15,700 bases of DNA from Rhodobacteraceae bacterium UBA1957 (GTDB taxonomy: Bacteria; Pseudomonadota; Alphaproteobacteria; Rhodobacterales; Rhodobacteraceae), in assembly GCA_002336405.1 (NCBI GenBank), contig DDEJ01000001.1:1-15700 (forward strand). The letters are read 5' to 3'. Positions 8,400-15,666 of this stretch are shown here, in pieces. Below the pieces are notes generated by a model. It worked only from the letters and a program-made list of their open reading frames with translations. It had not been told where the DNA came from and did not search any database. A program made the position numbers and the translations under genes. Every line of letters begins with the position of its first letter. Position 1 is the stretch's first letter.

Positions 8400-9088
8400 G
8401 CATCAAACTTGGCGTACCCTCCAAAGGCCGGTTGATGGAGAAAACTTTTTCATGGTTCGGTGACCGTGGGGTAACCCTGCGCCGCACGGGGCTTGAACGA
8501 GAATATGCCGGATTGGTTGCGGGCGTTACAGGTGTCGAACTGGTGTTGTTATCGGCTGGTGAAATTCCGCGTGAATTGGCGGCTGGGCGTATCCATCTGG
8601 GGGTGACCGGCACAGATCTGATCCGTGAAAAACTGATTAATTGGGATCAGAAAGTTCAAGAATTGGCCCCCTTGGGGTTTGGGTTCGCGGATTTGATTAT
8701 TGCTGTGCCAAGTTGCTGGATTGATGTTGATACGTTGGATGATCTGGATGCTGTGGCGGAAGCGTTCCGGGCTGATCACGGAATTCGCTTGCGGATTGCA
8801 ACCAAATACCACCGTCTGGTACGGGAATTTTTGCGTGGGGCCGGGGTGGCTGATTATCAACTTGTTGACAGTCAGGGAGCCACGGAAGGCACGGTGAAAA
8901 ACCTCACTGCAGAGGCAGTTGCTGATATCACCTCAAGTGGTGAAACCCTGCGGGCAAATCATCTAAAGTTTTTGTCGGATGGATTGATTTTGCAATCGCA
9001 GGCTACTCTGTTTTTAGCGCAAAACGTTGATTACAGCCAAAGCCAGCGGGAAACCTTGACCGCATTGTACCAAGCGCTTGGTCTGTAA
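8396..9088 (+). CDS. hisG: ATP phosphoribosyltransferase catalytic subunit, short form
   Basis: HisG catalyses the first committed step of histidine biosynthesis, joining ATP and PRPP to give phosphoribosyl-ATP. At 230 residues it is the short HisG type, which lacks the C-terminal regulatory domain and depends on HisZ. Recognisable parts are the N-terminal KLGVPSKGRLMEKT, AGRIHLGVTGTDLI in the first lobe, and the C-terminal stretch with E164 and the PRPP-loop DITSSGETL (177-185). It starts at GTG 8396 with a four-base GTGA overlap to hisZ, making a tightly coupled hisS-hisZ-hisG operon. It ends 17 bp before the convergent DUF1489 gene, and no terminator hairpin is visible there. Confidence 0.96.
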   Translation: MSIKLGVPSKGRLMEKTFSWFGDRGVTLRRTGLEREYAGLVAGVTGVELVLLSAGEIPRELAAGRIHLGVTGTDLIREKLINWDQKVQELAPLGFGFADLIIAVPSCWIDVDTLDDLDAVAEAFRADHGIRLRIATKYHRLVREFLRGAGVADYQLVDSQGATEGTVKNLTAEAVADITSSGETLRANHLKFLSDGLILQSQATLFLAQNVDYSQSQRETLTALYQALGL

Positions 9089-9105
9089 TTTTAGGGTGAC
9101 TTGGC

Positions 9106-9537
9106 TTAAAGAATGCCGATGTCGGCCAGCGCACCGGCCAGTTCAACCGGAAGGCTATCTTCGTCTTTGCGCTCTGGTGACAGGTCGATAGGTGCCTCTT
9201 CAGGCTTGAGATACCGCCAGCCTTGAAACGGCCTTTTGGGGGCTGACGTGGTGTGGAATAATTCTGGTTCAAGCACAATTGCACAGCGCCGGATTCCATC
9301 TTGACCGAAGACCTCGTCTAGGCGGACAATGCGTTGCCTGCATTGTATAAACCCTTTGATGACCCAATAAATACTGCCACCGTTTAGTAGGGTGCTTTCC
9401 TGTTTTGGCCACATGCGGGTGACATGTCTTGGGGCGCCGTCAGGGCCTTGGGCGCGTGCCATAGATTGCCAGCGCATTAACCCGTCTATCGACTCGGTGC
9501 CGACACTTAATTTAACCATATGTATGAGATTTGACAT
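9106..9537 (-). CDS. DUF1489 family protein
   Basis: This 143-residue cytoplasmic protein has no signal peptide or membrane segment. I recognise the alphaproteobacterial DUF1489 family from the N-terminal MVKLSVGTESIDGLMRWQ pattern, the central GGSIYWVIKGFIQCRQRI (53-70) and RPFQGWRYL (102-110). No molecular function is established for the family. The start at 9537 is preceded by an AGGGGG ribosome-binding site (complement of 9543-9548) 5 nt away; Met7 is an alternative start but has no such site. The start codon lies in one arm of an 8-bp inverted repeat (9519-9526 / 9535-9542). It converges on hisG and diverges from nrdJ. Confidence 0.88.
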   Translation of the reverse strand: MSNLIHMVKLSVGTESIDGLMRWQSMARAQGPDGAPRHVTRMWPKQESTLLNGGSIYWVIKGFIQCRQRIVRLDEVFGQDGIRRCAIVLEPELFHTTSAPKRPFQGWRYLKPEEAPIDLSPERKDEDSLPVELAGALADIGIL

Positions 9538-9542
9538 ACATA
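9519..9542. repeat. Inverted repeat spanning the DUF1489 start codon
   Basis: TATGTATG (9519-9526) and CATACATA (9535-9542) are exact reverse complements separated by 8 nt. On the minus strand the first arm contains the ATG, so the mRNA could fold its start codon into a short AT-rich hairpin directly after the AGGGGG site. Eight A/T-rich pairs could also be chance. Confidence 0.35.
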
Positions 9543-9543
9543 C

Positions 9544-9588
9544 CCCCTATATGTAGCCTAAAGTTGGCTGATATATGCTATGATAGCA
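9544..9588. promoter_or_regulatory. Candidate paired NrdR boxes between DUF1489 and nrdJ
   Basis: The stretch 9547-9556 (CTATATGTAG) matches the remembered NrdR core CWATATATWG at 9 of 10 positions; over the 16-bp box 9544-9559 about 11 of 16 match. A second palindrome, TGCTAT-G-ATAGCA (9576-9588), is centred about 30.5 bp away, close to three helical turns. NrdR boxes normally occur in pairs at about that spacing upstream of ribonucleotide reductase genes. The second half-site is one base shorter than the consensus, so the assignment is tentative. Confidence 0.4.
9576..9584 (+). promoter_or_regulatory. Candidate extended -10 promoter for nrdJ
   Basis: TGC-TATGAT matches an extended -10 element (TGn plus five of six TATAAT bases). 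No clear -35 hexamer is found 15-19 bp upstream. Transcription would begin near 9591, giving a leader of about 70 nt, and the candidate NrdR palindrome would cover the -10. An alternative is TTGACC (9591-9596) with TATCTT (9614-9619) at 17-bp spacing. Confidence 0.3.
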
Positions 9589-9660
9589 CGTTGACCTGTG
9601 GCCCCCTTCATTCTATCTTTCATGTCTGCCCGACTGTTGCAACCTATGCAAGGATAGCCA

Positions 9661-11922
9661 ATGACACGCTTTGCCGCCCCGATCGCCGAACAGATTTGGG
9701 ATATGAAATATCGCTTCAAATCCTCGCACGGAGCGCCAGTGGATGTCACGGTTGAGGATACTTGGCGGCGCATCGCCACCGACCTTTCGAAAGTCGAGCA
9801 GACGCCGGAAATCTGGGCTGAGAATTTTTACGCAGCACTCGAGGATTTTAAATTTCTGCCGGCTGGGCGCATCACTGCCGGGGCTGGTACGGCCCGCAAG
9901 GTGACGCTGTTTAACTGTTTTGTTATGGGCACGATCCCGGATGATATGGCGGGTATTTTCGATATGCTGCGCGAGGCGGCGCTGACCATGCAGCAGGGCG
10001 GTGGGATCGGCTATGATTTCAGCACAATTCGACCCTGTGGCGCGTTCGTCAAAGGTGTGGCTGCCGACGCCAGTGGGCCGCTATCGTTTATGGATGTCTG
10101 GGATGCAATGTGTCGCACGATCATGAGCGCGGGCAGCAGGCGCGGTGCAATGATGGCAACACTGCGCTGTGACCACCCTGACATTGAGGCGTTTATCAGC
10201 GCCAAATCGGATGCTGCGCGCCTGCGGATGTTCAATGTCAGTGTGCTGATCAGCGATGCCTTTATGACGGCAGTCCAAAATGGCGACAGTTGGGATTTGC
10301 AGTTTGACGGTAAAGTGTATCAGACCGTCGACGCCTGCGAGCTGTGGGATAAGATCATGCGCTCGACCTATGAGTACGCCGAACCGGGGGTGATTTTCAT
10401 CGACCGGATCAATCAAAACAATAATTTGCGGTACTGTGAAACTATTGCCGCGACCAACCCTTGTGGAGAACAACCGCTGCCGCCTTACGGGGCTTGCCTG
10501 TTGGGGTCGATCAACTTGTCTCGTTTGGTCACCACACCGTTCGAGGCTGGGGCAGAGATCGACAGTGCAACGTTGGCAGATTTGGTGGCAACCGCGGTCC
10601 GCATGATGGACAATGTGGTCGATACTTCAAAATTTCCGCTTGAGGCGCAGGCGCAAGAGGCACGCAACAAACGGCGCATTGGGCTGGGTGTGACAGGGCT
10701 GGCGGATGCGTTGTTGATGGTCGGTCTGCGTTATGGCTCTGATGCGGGTGCGGCGCAAACTGAGGCGTGGTTGCATGCCATTGCGCGTGCCGCCTATTTG
10801 GCTTCGGTGGATCTGGCCAAGGAAAAAGGAGCGTTCCCTCTGTTCGATGTCGATCCCTATCTGGACAGTGGCACCATGCAGCTGATGGATGAGGATGTGC
10901 GCGACGCAATCCGGCGCGATGGCATCCGCAACGCGCTTTTGACATCGATTGCTCCTACCGGAACGATCAGCCTGTATGCTGGCAATGTCTCTTCTGGGAT
11001 CGAGCCGGTGTTTGCCTATAGTTATCGCCGCAAGGTGTTGCAGAAAGACGGCAGCCGGACAGAGGAGGAAGTGGTCGATTACGCAGTGCAGATGTGGCGT
11101 GATAAATTTGGCGATACCGCTCTGCCTGATTATTTTGTCAACGCTCAAACCCTCGCGCCCGCAGACCATGTGAAAATGCAGGCCGCCGCGCAAAAATGGA
11201 TCGACAGCTCGATCTCTAAAACCATAAATTGCCCGGAAGATATCGATTTTGAAACCTTCAAGGATGTCTATCTTCAGGCTTACACGCTGGGCTGCAAGGG
11301 CTGCACCACCTATCGGCCAAACGCTGTTACGGGATCGGTTCTAAGCGTGTCAGAGACGTCTGATGCCACCCCCGAGGCGGATCAGGGTGCCGATGTTATT
11401 TATATGTCCGAGCCGCTGGACCGGCCACAAACCTTAGAGGGGAATACCTATAAACTTAAATGGCCCAACAGCGAGCATGCAATTTACGTCACTGTCAACG
11501 ATCTGGTGATCAATGGTGCGCGCCGGCCCTTTGAGGTGTTTATCAACTCCAAGAACATGGAGCATTTTGCCTGGACCGTCGGGCTAACCCGGATGATCAG
11601 TGCGGTGTTCCGCCGCGGGGGGGATGTCTCGTTTGTGGTTGAGGAACTGAAGGCGGTGTTTGATCCGCGTGGCGGTGCCTGGGTGCAGGGCAAATACATT
11701 CCCTCGATCCTGGCGGCCATCGGTGGGGTGATCGAACAGCATATGGTCGCGACAGGATTTCTCGCAGGGGAAGGTATGGCGCTGAAGGCCGATCCGAAAG
11801 CGCAGGCCGTCAATTTTGGTGCCCCGCAAGGGGCTGCCTGCCCCAGTTGTGGGGCATATGAGATGCAAATGAAAGAAGGCTGCATGACGTGCGGATCCTG
11901 TGGTCATTCGAAATGTGGTTGA
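9661..11922 (+). CDS. nrdJ: Adenosylcobalamin-dependent ribonucleotide reductase (class II)
   Basis: NrdJ reduces ribonucleotides to deoxyribonucleotides, using vitamin B12 coenzyme to make the active-site thiyl radical, so it needs no oxygen and no NrdB. The 753-residue protein has the expected cysteines: Cys86 in FNCFVMG, then NPCGE with Asn266, Cys268 and Glu270, and Cys279 in YGACLLGSINL. The 11-residue gap between Cys268 and Cys279 matches the thiyl/substrate pair of class II enzymes. GCKGCTTYRP lies near residue 544. The C-terminal tail carries CPSC (727-730), then Cys741, 744, 747 and 752 (CxxCxxCGHSKC), a zinc-ribbon and redox tail. ATG 9661 follows AAGGA by 6 nt. No cobalamin riboswitch was recognised in the short leader. 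No other RNR gene is in the window. Confidence 0.96.
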   Translation: MTRFAAPIAEQIWDMKYRFKSSHGAPVDVTVEDTWRRIATDLSKVEQTPEIWAENFYAALEDFKFLPAGRITAGAGTARKVTLFNCFVMGTIPDDMAGIFDMLREAALTMQQGGGIGYDFSTIRPCGAFVKGVAADASGPLSFMDVWDAMCRTIMSAGSRRGAMMATLRCDHPDIEAFISAKSDAARLRMFNVSVLISDAFMTAVQNGDSWDLQFDGKVYQTVDACELWDKIMRSTYEYAEPGVIFIDRINQNNNLRYCETIAATNPCGEQPLPPYGACLLGSINLSRLVTTPFEAGAEIDSATLADLVATAVRMMDNVVDTSKFPLEAQAQEARNKRRIGLGVTGLADALLMVGLRYGSDAGAAQTEAWLHAIARAAYLASVDLAKEKGAFPLFDVDPYLDSGTMQLMDEDVRDAIRRDGIRNALLTSIAPTGTISLYAGNVSSGIEPVFAYSYRRKVLQKDGSRTEEEVVDYAVQMWRDKFGDTALPDYFVNAQTLAPADHVKMQAAAQKWIDSSISKTINCPEDIDFETFKDVYLQAYTLGCKGCTTYRPNAVTGSVLSVSETSDATPEADQGADVIYMSEPLDRPQTLEGNTYKLKWPNSEHAIYVTVNDLVINGARRPFEVFINSKNMEHFAWTVGLTRMISAVFRRGGDVSFVVEELKAVFDPRGGAWVQGKYIPSILAAIGGVIEQHMVATGFLAGEGMALKADPKAQAVNFGAPQGAACPSCGAYEMQMKEGCMTCGSCGHSKCG

Positions 11923-12007
11923 GATAAAGTAATGTGGCGATAGGACGTCGATCCTTTTCCAATCACCGCAACGAAGAGCCTCCAATACAACGTAAAATTA
12001 ATATATA
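11923..12007. other. Short spacer between nrdJ and the LysE pseudogene
   Basis: These 85 bp become AT-rich toward the pseudogene. I see no terminator hairpin after nrdJ and no ribosome-binding site ahead of the pseudogene ATG at 12008. Confidence 0.5.
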
Positions 12008-12647
12008 ATGCCATTTGCACTTTGGGCAGCTTCCTTTTGGTTGTAACCGCCCTCACCATTACACCCAGTCCTGACATGGCGTACATTCTGAGCCGCGCCA
12101 TCGCACAGGGTGCTCCAGCAGGCATCGTTTTTGTGGCCTGCGTTTCGATTGGGGCATTATTTCATGTGATCTTTGCCATAATCATATATTCGCTGACCAC
12201 ACAATTGTCGGAGTAGGTCTTTGCATTGCTTTTGGCTACTGGGGCATGCTGTCTGATTTGGCTTGCCGTGAGCTCACTGCGTGAAAAAGCCGACGCCATT
12301 CAGCTATTGTCAATGTCAGATCGCAAGGCAATGGCGCGTATGTTTTTTGAGGGTGTGGTCGTAGACTTGTTTACCCCTAAAGTGGCGTAATTTTTCCTCG
12401 CCTTGTTACCGCGTTTAATGCCTGATGATACCAGCAAGTCAGTTAGTTGGTTTTAGCACTTGGTGTTTTAGTTGTGTTTCTTTCTTTCTTGATTGAGATA
12501 GTACTGGTCCTGGTGGCTCAAAAAACACAAATGCTGGTCGCAACAAATTCAAAGGGGCAAGTCATCCTTTACCGTGTCATGGGTGGGGGTTTTGTGGCTC
12601 TTGGGTTGTTCGCTTTTACCTCTGTCAACTTTGGAGCCCTTTTATAA
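12008..12647 (+). pseudogene. Decayed LysE/RhtB-family amino-acid exporter
   Basis: Joined across frames, the fragments give a nearly full-length (about 210-residue) LysE/RhtB exporter. The N-terminus MPFALWAA (ATG 12008) shifts frame near 12024-12035 into LLVVTALTITPSPDMAYIL, where families normally show TPGPD. This frame meets TAG at 12214, continues through VFALLLATGACCLIWLAVSSLREK, and meets TAA at 12388 inside FTPKVA-stop-FFLALLPRL, exactly the conserved NPKVALFFLAFLPQF motif, so a Leu codon TTA probably became TAA. A second shift near 12444-12455 leads into the C-terminal helices, ending at 12647. Both shifts are in the same direction, as expected from one-base deletions. Neighbouring long genes are intact, so sequencing error is an unlikely cause. 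Confidence 0.88.
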
Positions 12648-12995
12648 ATAAATGAGCATATTTATTACTTTGCCTATGGTTCTTGTATGGACCAATATAG
12701 CTTATCCAAGTCGCTAGGCATAGACGTCTCGGCTTGCTTCAAGGCAAGAGCCTATTTGAAGGGCCATAAATTGACCTTTAACCACGCTTCCGTTACCGAA
12801 AACACCTGTTTCGCCGACATTGCAGTCTGGACCTGTCACGGTTTAATGCCGCCCCCGGTGCTCGCTTACCCCCTAACGTAAGGATGGTGCTCGTTGTCGT
12901 GGCAGGGTTCGCTTTGGTTTTGTGGGGAATATTCGATGTTTTTCAAGATAGTGCGGTTTAACGATACAGTGGGGATATGTCAGTAATCTTACACT

Positions 12996-13032
12996 TTGTA
13001 TGATCTTTTGTTAAATGGACAAAAGAATACAA
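12996..13032. repeat. 14-bp imperfect palindrome upstream of the TPR gene
   Basis: TCTTTTGT (13004-13011) pairs exactly with ACAAAAGA (13019-13026) around a 7-nt loop. The pairing resumes with TTGTAT (12996-13001) against ATACAA (13027-13032), leaving a two-base GA bulge on the left. Fourteen pairs in 37 nt is more than the surrounding AT content explains easily. There is no T run after it, so it is not a standard terminator. Confidence 0.55.
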
Positions 13033-13098
13033 TGGATTAGCAATTAAGTGCCGTTTTTCTACGGTACACTATACAAGTGGTTGAGACCGGATTCCAGT

Positions 13099-13126
13099 TC
13101 GGCACTTGGCATTTGGCACTTGGCTT
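13099..13126. repeat. Short heptamer tandem repeat
   Basis: Four adjacent 7-bp units read TCGGCAC, TTGGCAT, TTGGCAC, TTGGCTT, differing from TTGGCAC by at most two bases. It lies about 80 bp before the TPR start codon. It could be replication slippage or a cluster of half-sites for a regulator. Confidence 0.5.
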
Positions 13127-13204
13127 GGCGCGGACAAAGTGGGTTTACCTCTTGCCATAGAGCGGCTTAAGCTCAACCCATAACTGAATGAGTCGGGGTG
13201 GTTG

Positions 13205-14869
13205 ATGACCGAATATTCGTTTGATCTTGGGCCTTATTCGCGGCGCGTGACCACAGCCTCTGAGACATGTCAGCTCTGGTTTGACCGTGGTTTCAACTGG
13301 CTTTTCGGGTTCAATCACGAAGAGGCCGCGGTTTGCTTTAAAAATGCAATTGCCGCTGATCCTGATTGCGCAATGGCGCATTGGGGTGTCGCCTATGCCA
13401 TTGGTCCCAATTATAATAAATCATGGAAGCATTTTGATGAGGCTGAAATGCCTGAAATGCTGTCACAGGCGCGGGCGGCACTTGTGCTGGCGCGGACAGC
13501 AGCATCACATGGCTCGGGTGTAGAACAGGCGTTGGTGGCGGCGTTGTCAGATCGGTTTCAGGCCGACAGCGCAGTGGCGGATATGGCCCCTTGGAGCGAT
13601 GCTTATGCCGTGGCAATGCGGCGTGTCTTTCAGCAGTTTCCCGAAGATCTTGATGTTATTATGCTCTGCGTTGATGCAATGATGAATCGCACTCCTTGGC
13701 TCATGTGGGACCTCTGCGAGGGGGTGCCAAACCCGGATGCAGATACGGTTGAATGCCGTCAGATGCTGGAAACGCAGATTGCCAGTATTCGCGCCGAATC
13801 CGGCTCTTTTCACCCCGGCATTTGGCATCTTTACGTTCACCTGATGGAGATGTCTCCAGAACCCGAAAAAGCCCTAAGAGTGGCGGATGAGTTGCGCGGC
13901 TTGGTGCCTGACGCGGGGCATCTTGAGCATATGTCGACGCATATTTACGTGTTATGTGGCGATTATCAGGCGGTGGTCGCGGCCAATCATGCAGGCATTG
14001 TTGCGGATGAAAAATACCTCGCTTACGCGGGGGCAATGAATATTTACACGCTTTACCGGGTGCATAATTACCATTTTAAACTGTATGGCGCGATGTTTTT
14101 GGGGCAGTATGATGCCGCCATGGAAGCTGTGGCGGGGCTGGCTAAAACGGTGCCAGAGGGTTATCTGCGGTGGGAATATCCGCGCATGGCGAACGTGGTG
14201 GAAGGCTATCTATCGATCTATGTCCATGCCTATATCCGGTTTGGTCGTTGGCAAGACTTGCTGGCGCTTGCGCTGCCTGAGGACCGTGAGATTTATGCCA
14301 TGACCACCGCAATGGTTTATTATGGCAGGGCCGTTGCCCATGCTGTCTTGGGTCAGATTGACGCCGCAACCACCGAACAGGCGCTGTTTGAGGCGGCGAT
14401 CCCGAACGTACCGAAACAGCGGTATATGCATACGGTGAGATGTCAGGATATTTTGGCAGTGGGGCGCGAGATGCTGGCGGGCGAATTGTTATATCGCACT
14501 GGCGATTTTGATCGGGCCTTTGCCCATTTGCGTCAGGCGGTCGTGCTGGAGGATGCGCTGCCGTATGATGAGCCTTGGGGATGGATGCAACCAGGTCGCC
14601 ATGCCTTGGGGGCGCTTTTACTAGAACAAGGGCATATTGAGGAGGCCGCCACCGCCTATCGCGCTGATCTGGGTCTGGACCAGACGGTGATCCGATCCAA
14701 CCAGCACCCTAATAATGTCTGGGCGCTTCAGGGCTTGCATATGTGTTATCAAAAAATGGGTGAAACAAGACTTGCAGCGATGATCAAACCAGCGCTGGAT
14801 ATCGCGCAGGGTCGGGCGGATCAGACGGTTCAAAGCTCGTGCTTTTGTGCAGGCCAAACCGCAGAATAA
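13205..14869 (+). CDS. Tetratricopeptide-repeat family protein, His/Cys-rich, function unknown
   Basis: The product is 554 residues from ATG 13205 (a TTG one codon earlier is possible; the ribosome-binding site is a weak GGGGTGG). There is no signal peptide or membrane segment, so it is probably cytoplasmic. The N-terminal block FNHEEAAVCFKNAIAADP, then CAMAHWGVAYAIGPNYN (36-71) is a TPR-type helix pair. Further repeats are suggested by GDYQAVVAANHAGI, LGQYDAAMEAV, TGDFDRAFAHLRQAV and GHIEEAATAYRADL. It belongs to a widespread uncharacterised TPR family with an HMPSHI-like signature, here HMSTHI (H242, H246). Other notable residues are H203, H208 and H212 (HPGIWHLYVH), H287 and H290 (HNYHF), and C-terminal Cys546 and Cys548 (CFC). 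These suggest metal or cofactor binding, which is inference. It is intact but sits between two decayed transporter genes. Confidence 0.82.
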   Translation: MTEYSFDLGPYSRRVTTASETCQLWFDRGFNWLFGFNHEEAAVCFKNAIAADPDCAMAHWGVAYAIGPNYNKSWKHFDEAEMPEMLSQARAALVLARTAASHGSGVEQALVAALSDRFQADSAVADMAPWSDAYAVAMRRVFQQFPEDLDVIMLCVDAMMNRTPWLMWDLCEGVPNPDADTVECRQMLETQIASIRAESGSFHPGIWHLYVHLMEMSPEPEKALRVADELRGLVPDAGHLEHMSTHIYVLCGDYQAVVAANHAGIVADEKYLAYAGAMNIYTLYRVHNYHFKLYGAMFLGQYDAAMEAVAGLAKTVPEGYLRWEYPRMANVVEGYLSIYVHAYIRFGRWQDLLALALPEDREIYAMTTAMVYYGRAVAHAVLGQIDAATTEQALFEAAIPNVPKQRYMHTVRCQDILAVGREMLAGELLYRTGDFDRAFAHLRQAVVLEDALPYDEPWGWMQPGRHALGALLLEQGHIEEAATAYRADLGLDQTVIRSNQHPNNVWALQGLHMCYQKMGETRLAAMIKPALDIAQGRADQTVQSSCFCAGQTAE

Positions 14870-14893
14870 CCGCGGCTTTGCGGGCATGGCTGA

Positions 14894-15666
14894 TTAAAGC
14901 AGCAAAGTTAGTCATAGCAGTGGAATTGATCTCACGAACGATAAAACAACCATCGGAGCCGATGGCTTTGGGTCAATATTTTGGGGGGATGCAAACACGA
15001 GAACCATCGTTCCTCTGGGACCAACAGCAAGTATTAGATCGGGTTTAAGCACCCTTGTGGATTGGTGCAAAAAGCCGGCGACAATGACCATAAAAACCAA
15101 CGGTTGCAGAATGACTTTGATACTAGAGATGGCCACAGCGAATTTCAGTTGCGCCAGTATCGGGGTATTGTAATTGATCATTCCCAACGAAAAAAGAACT
15201 ATGGCCGTGGTGCATAGGCTGAAAACGTGACTAATTCGGCTAAATATATGGGCAATTCAATCGCAAGTGCCACCATTAAAGGACCGGCAAAAACCGCCAG
15301 AACGGGTGGGTTTTTCGACAGACGCCCCAGAATGCCGAATAACGACATGCGTTGGCTTCTCAGCCCCTCCAAGACGGAAATGACAATCAGCCCAATCAGG
15401 ATTGGGTCAACAATAATGATTGCACTGATTTGGACTGGAAATATACCCAGCAAAGAGGTTTTGTGCGATTGGCAGGATGAACAGTACGTGATTTGACAAG
15501 GTCGTTGAATGATCGGTGCAAGGTCGATCAAAACTGATGTTTTCAGAGGAAATCTCTCAAAGCGATACGCCAAGAGACTTTCGATTGTGCCAGTTACGGC
15601 TTGTGGCAAGACATAAATTGCGCGCAGGATGAAATTGAATTTTTCAAAATTTGTGTTTTTGATCAA
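14894..15666 (-). pseudogene. Decayed AEC (auxin efflux carrier) family transporter
   Basis: Read leftward, two frames together resemble the central and C-terminal parts of an AEC-family membrane transporter. The first (15666 down to about 15210) gives IIIVDPILIGLIVISVLEGL and LGRLSKNPPVLAVFAGPL. The second (about 15210 down to 14912) gives TAIVLFSLGMINYNTP, SIKVILQPLVFMVIVAGF and GPRGTMVLVFASPQNIDP, matching the PtGtNvfvlA..Y.id region. The junction near 15205-15212 is a frameshift: reading ACC ACG GCC restores the PTA-x-x-LFSLG motif. The TGA at 14912-14914 may itself be a mutated TGG, because LTLLL and a TAA (14894-14896) follow in frame. The N-terminal third (about 15480 to the window end) is poorly recognisable, so the upstream limit is uncertain and the relic may run past 15700. 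It converges on the TPR gene. Confidence 0.75.

Larger units (their letters stand above)
12648..13204. other. 557-bp region without a recognised gene
   Basis: No frame gives a convincing protein. The longest frame (12687-12881, plus, 64 codons) has no family I recognise and no clear ribosome-binding site. A 25-codon frame at 12884-12961 (starting MVLVVVAGFALVLWGIFDVF) would encode one membrane helix, but its only AGG touches the ATG. A minus-strand frame over about 12720-12835 (containing NVGETGVFGNGSVVKG) is open but also unrecognised. The region probably contains the degraded remains of one or more genes. It holds the palindrome at 12996-13032 and the heptamer repeat at 13099-13126, and the promoter of the TPR gene should lie in its last part, though I could not place it. 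Confidence 0.55.

Noticed and set aside
9589..9660. Cobalamin riboswitch upstream of the B12-dependent nrdJ
   Set aside because: The leader is too short, and no B12-box-like sequence (GCCACTG type) or the expected long structured leader is present.
10627..11193. 188-codon open frame on the minus strand inside nrdJ
   Set aside because: It lies antisense to conserved nrdJ sequence, and the product is not protein-like in motif content.
14865..14885. Terminator after the TPR gene (CCGC/GCGG stem)
   Set aside because: Only four pairs and no T run follow; too weak to call.
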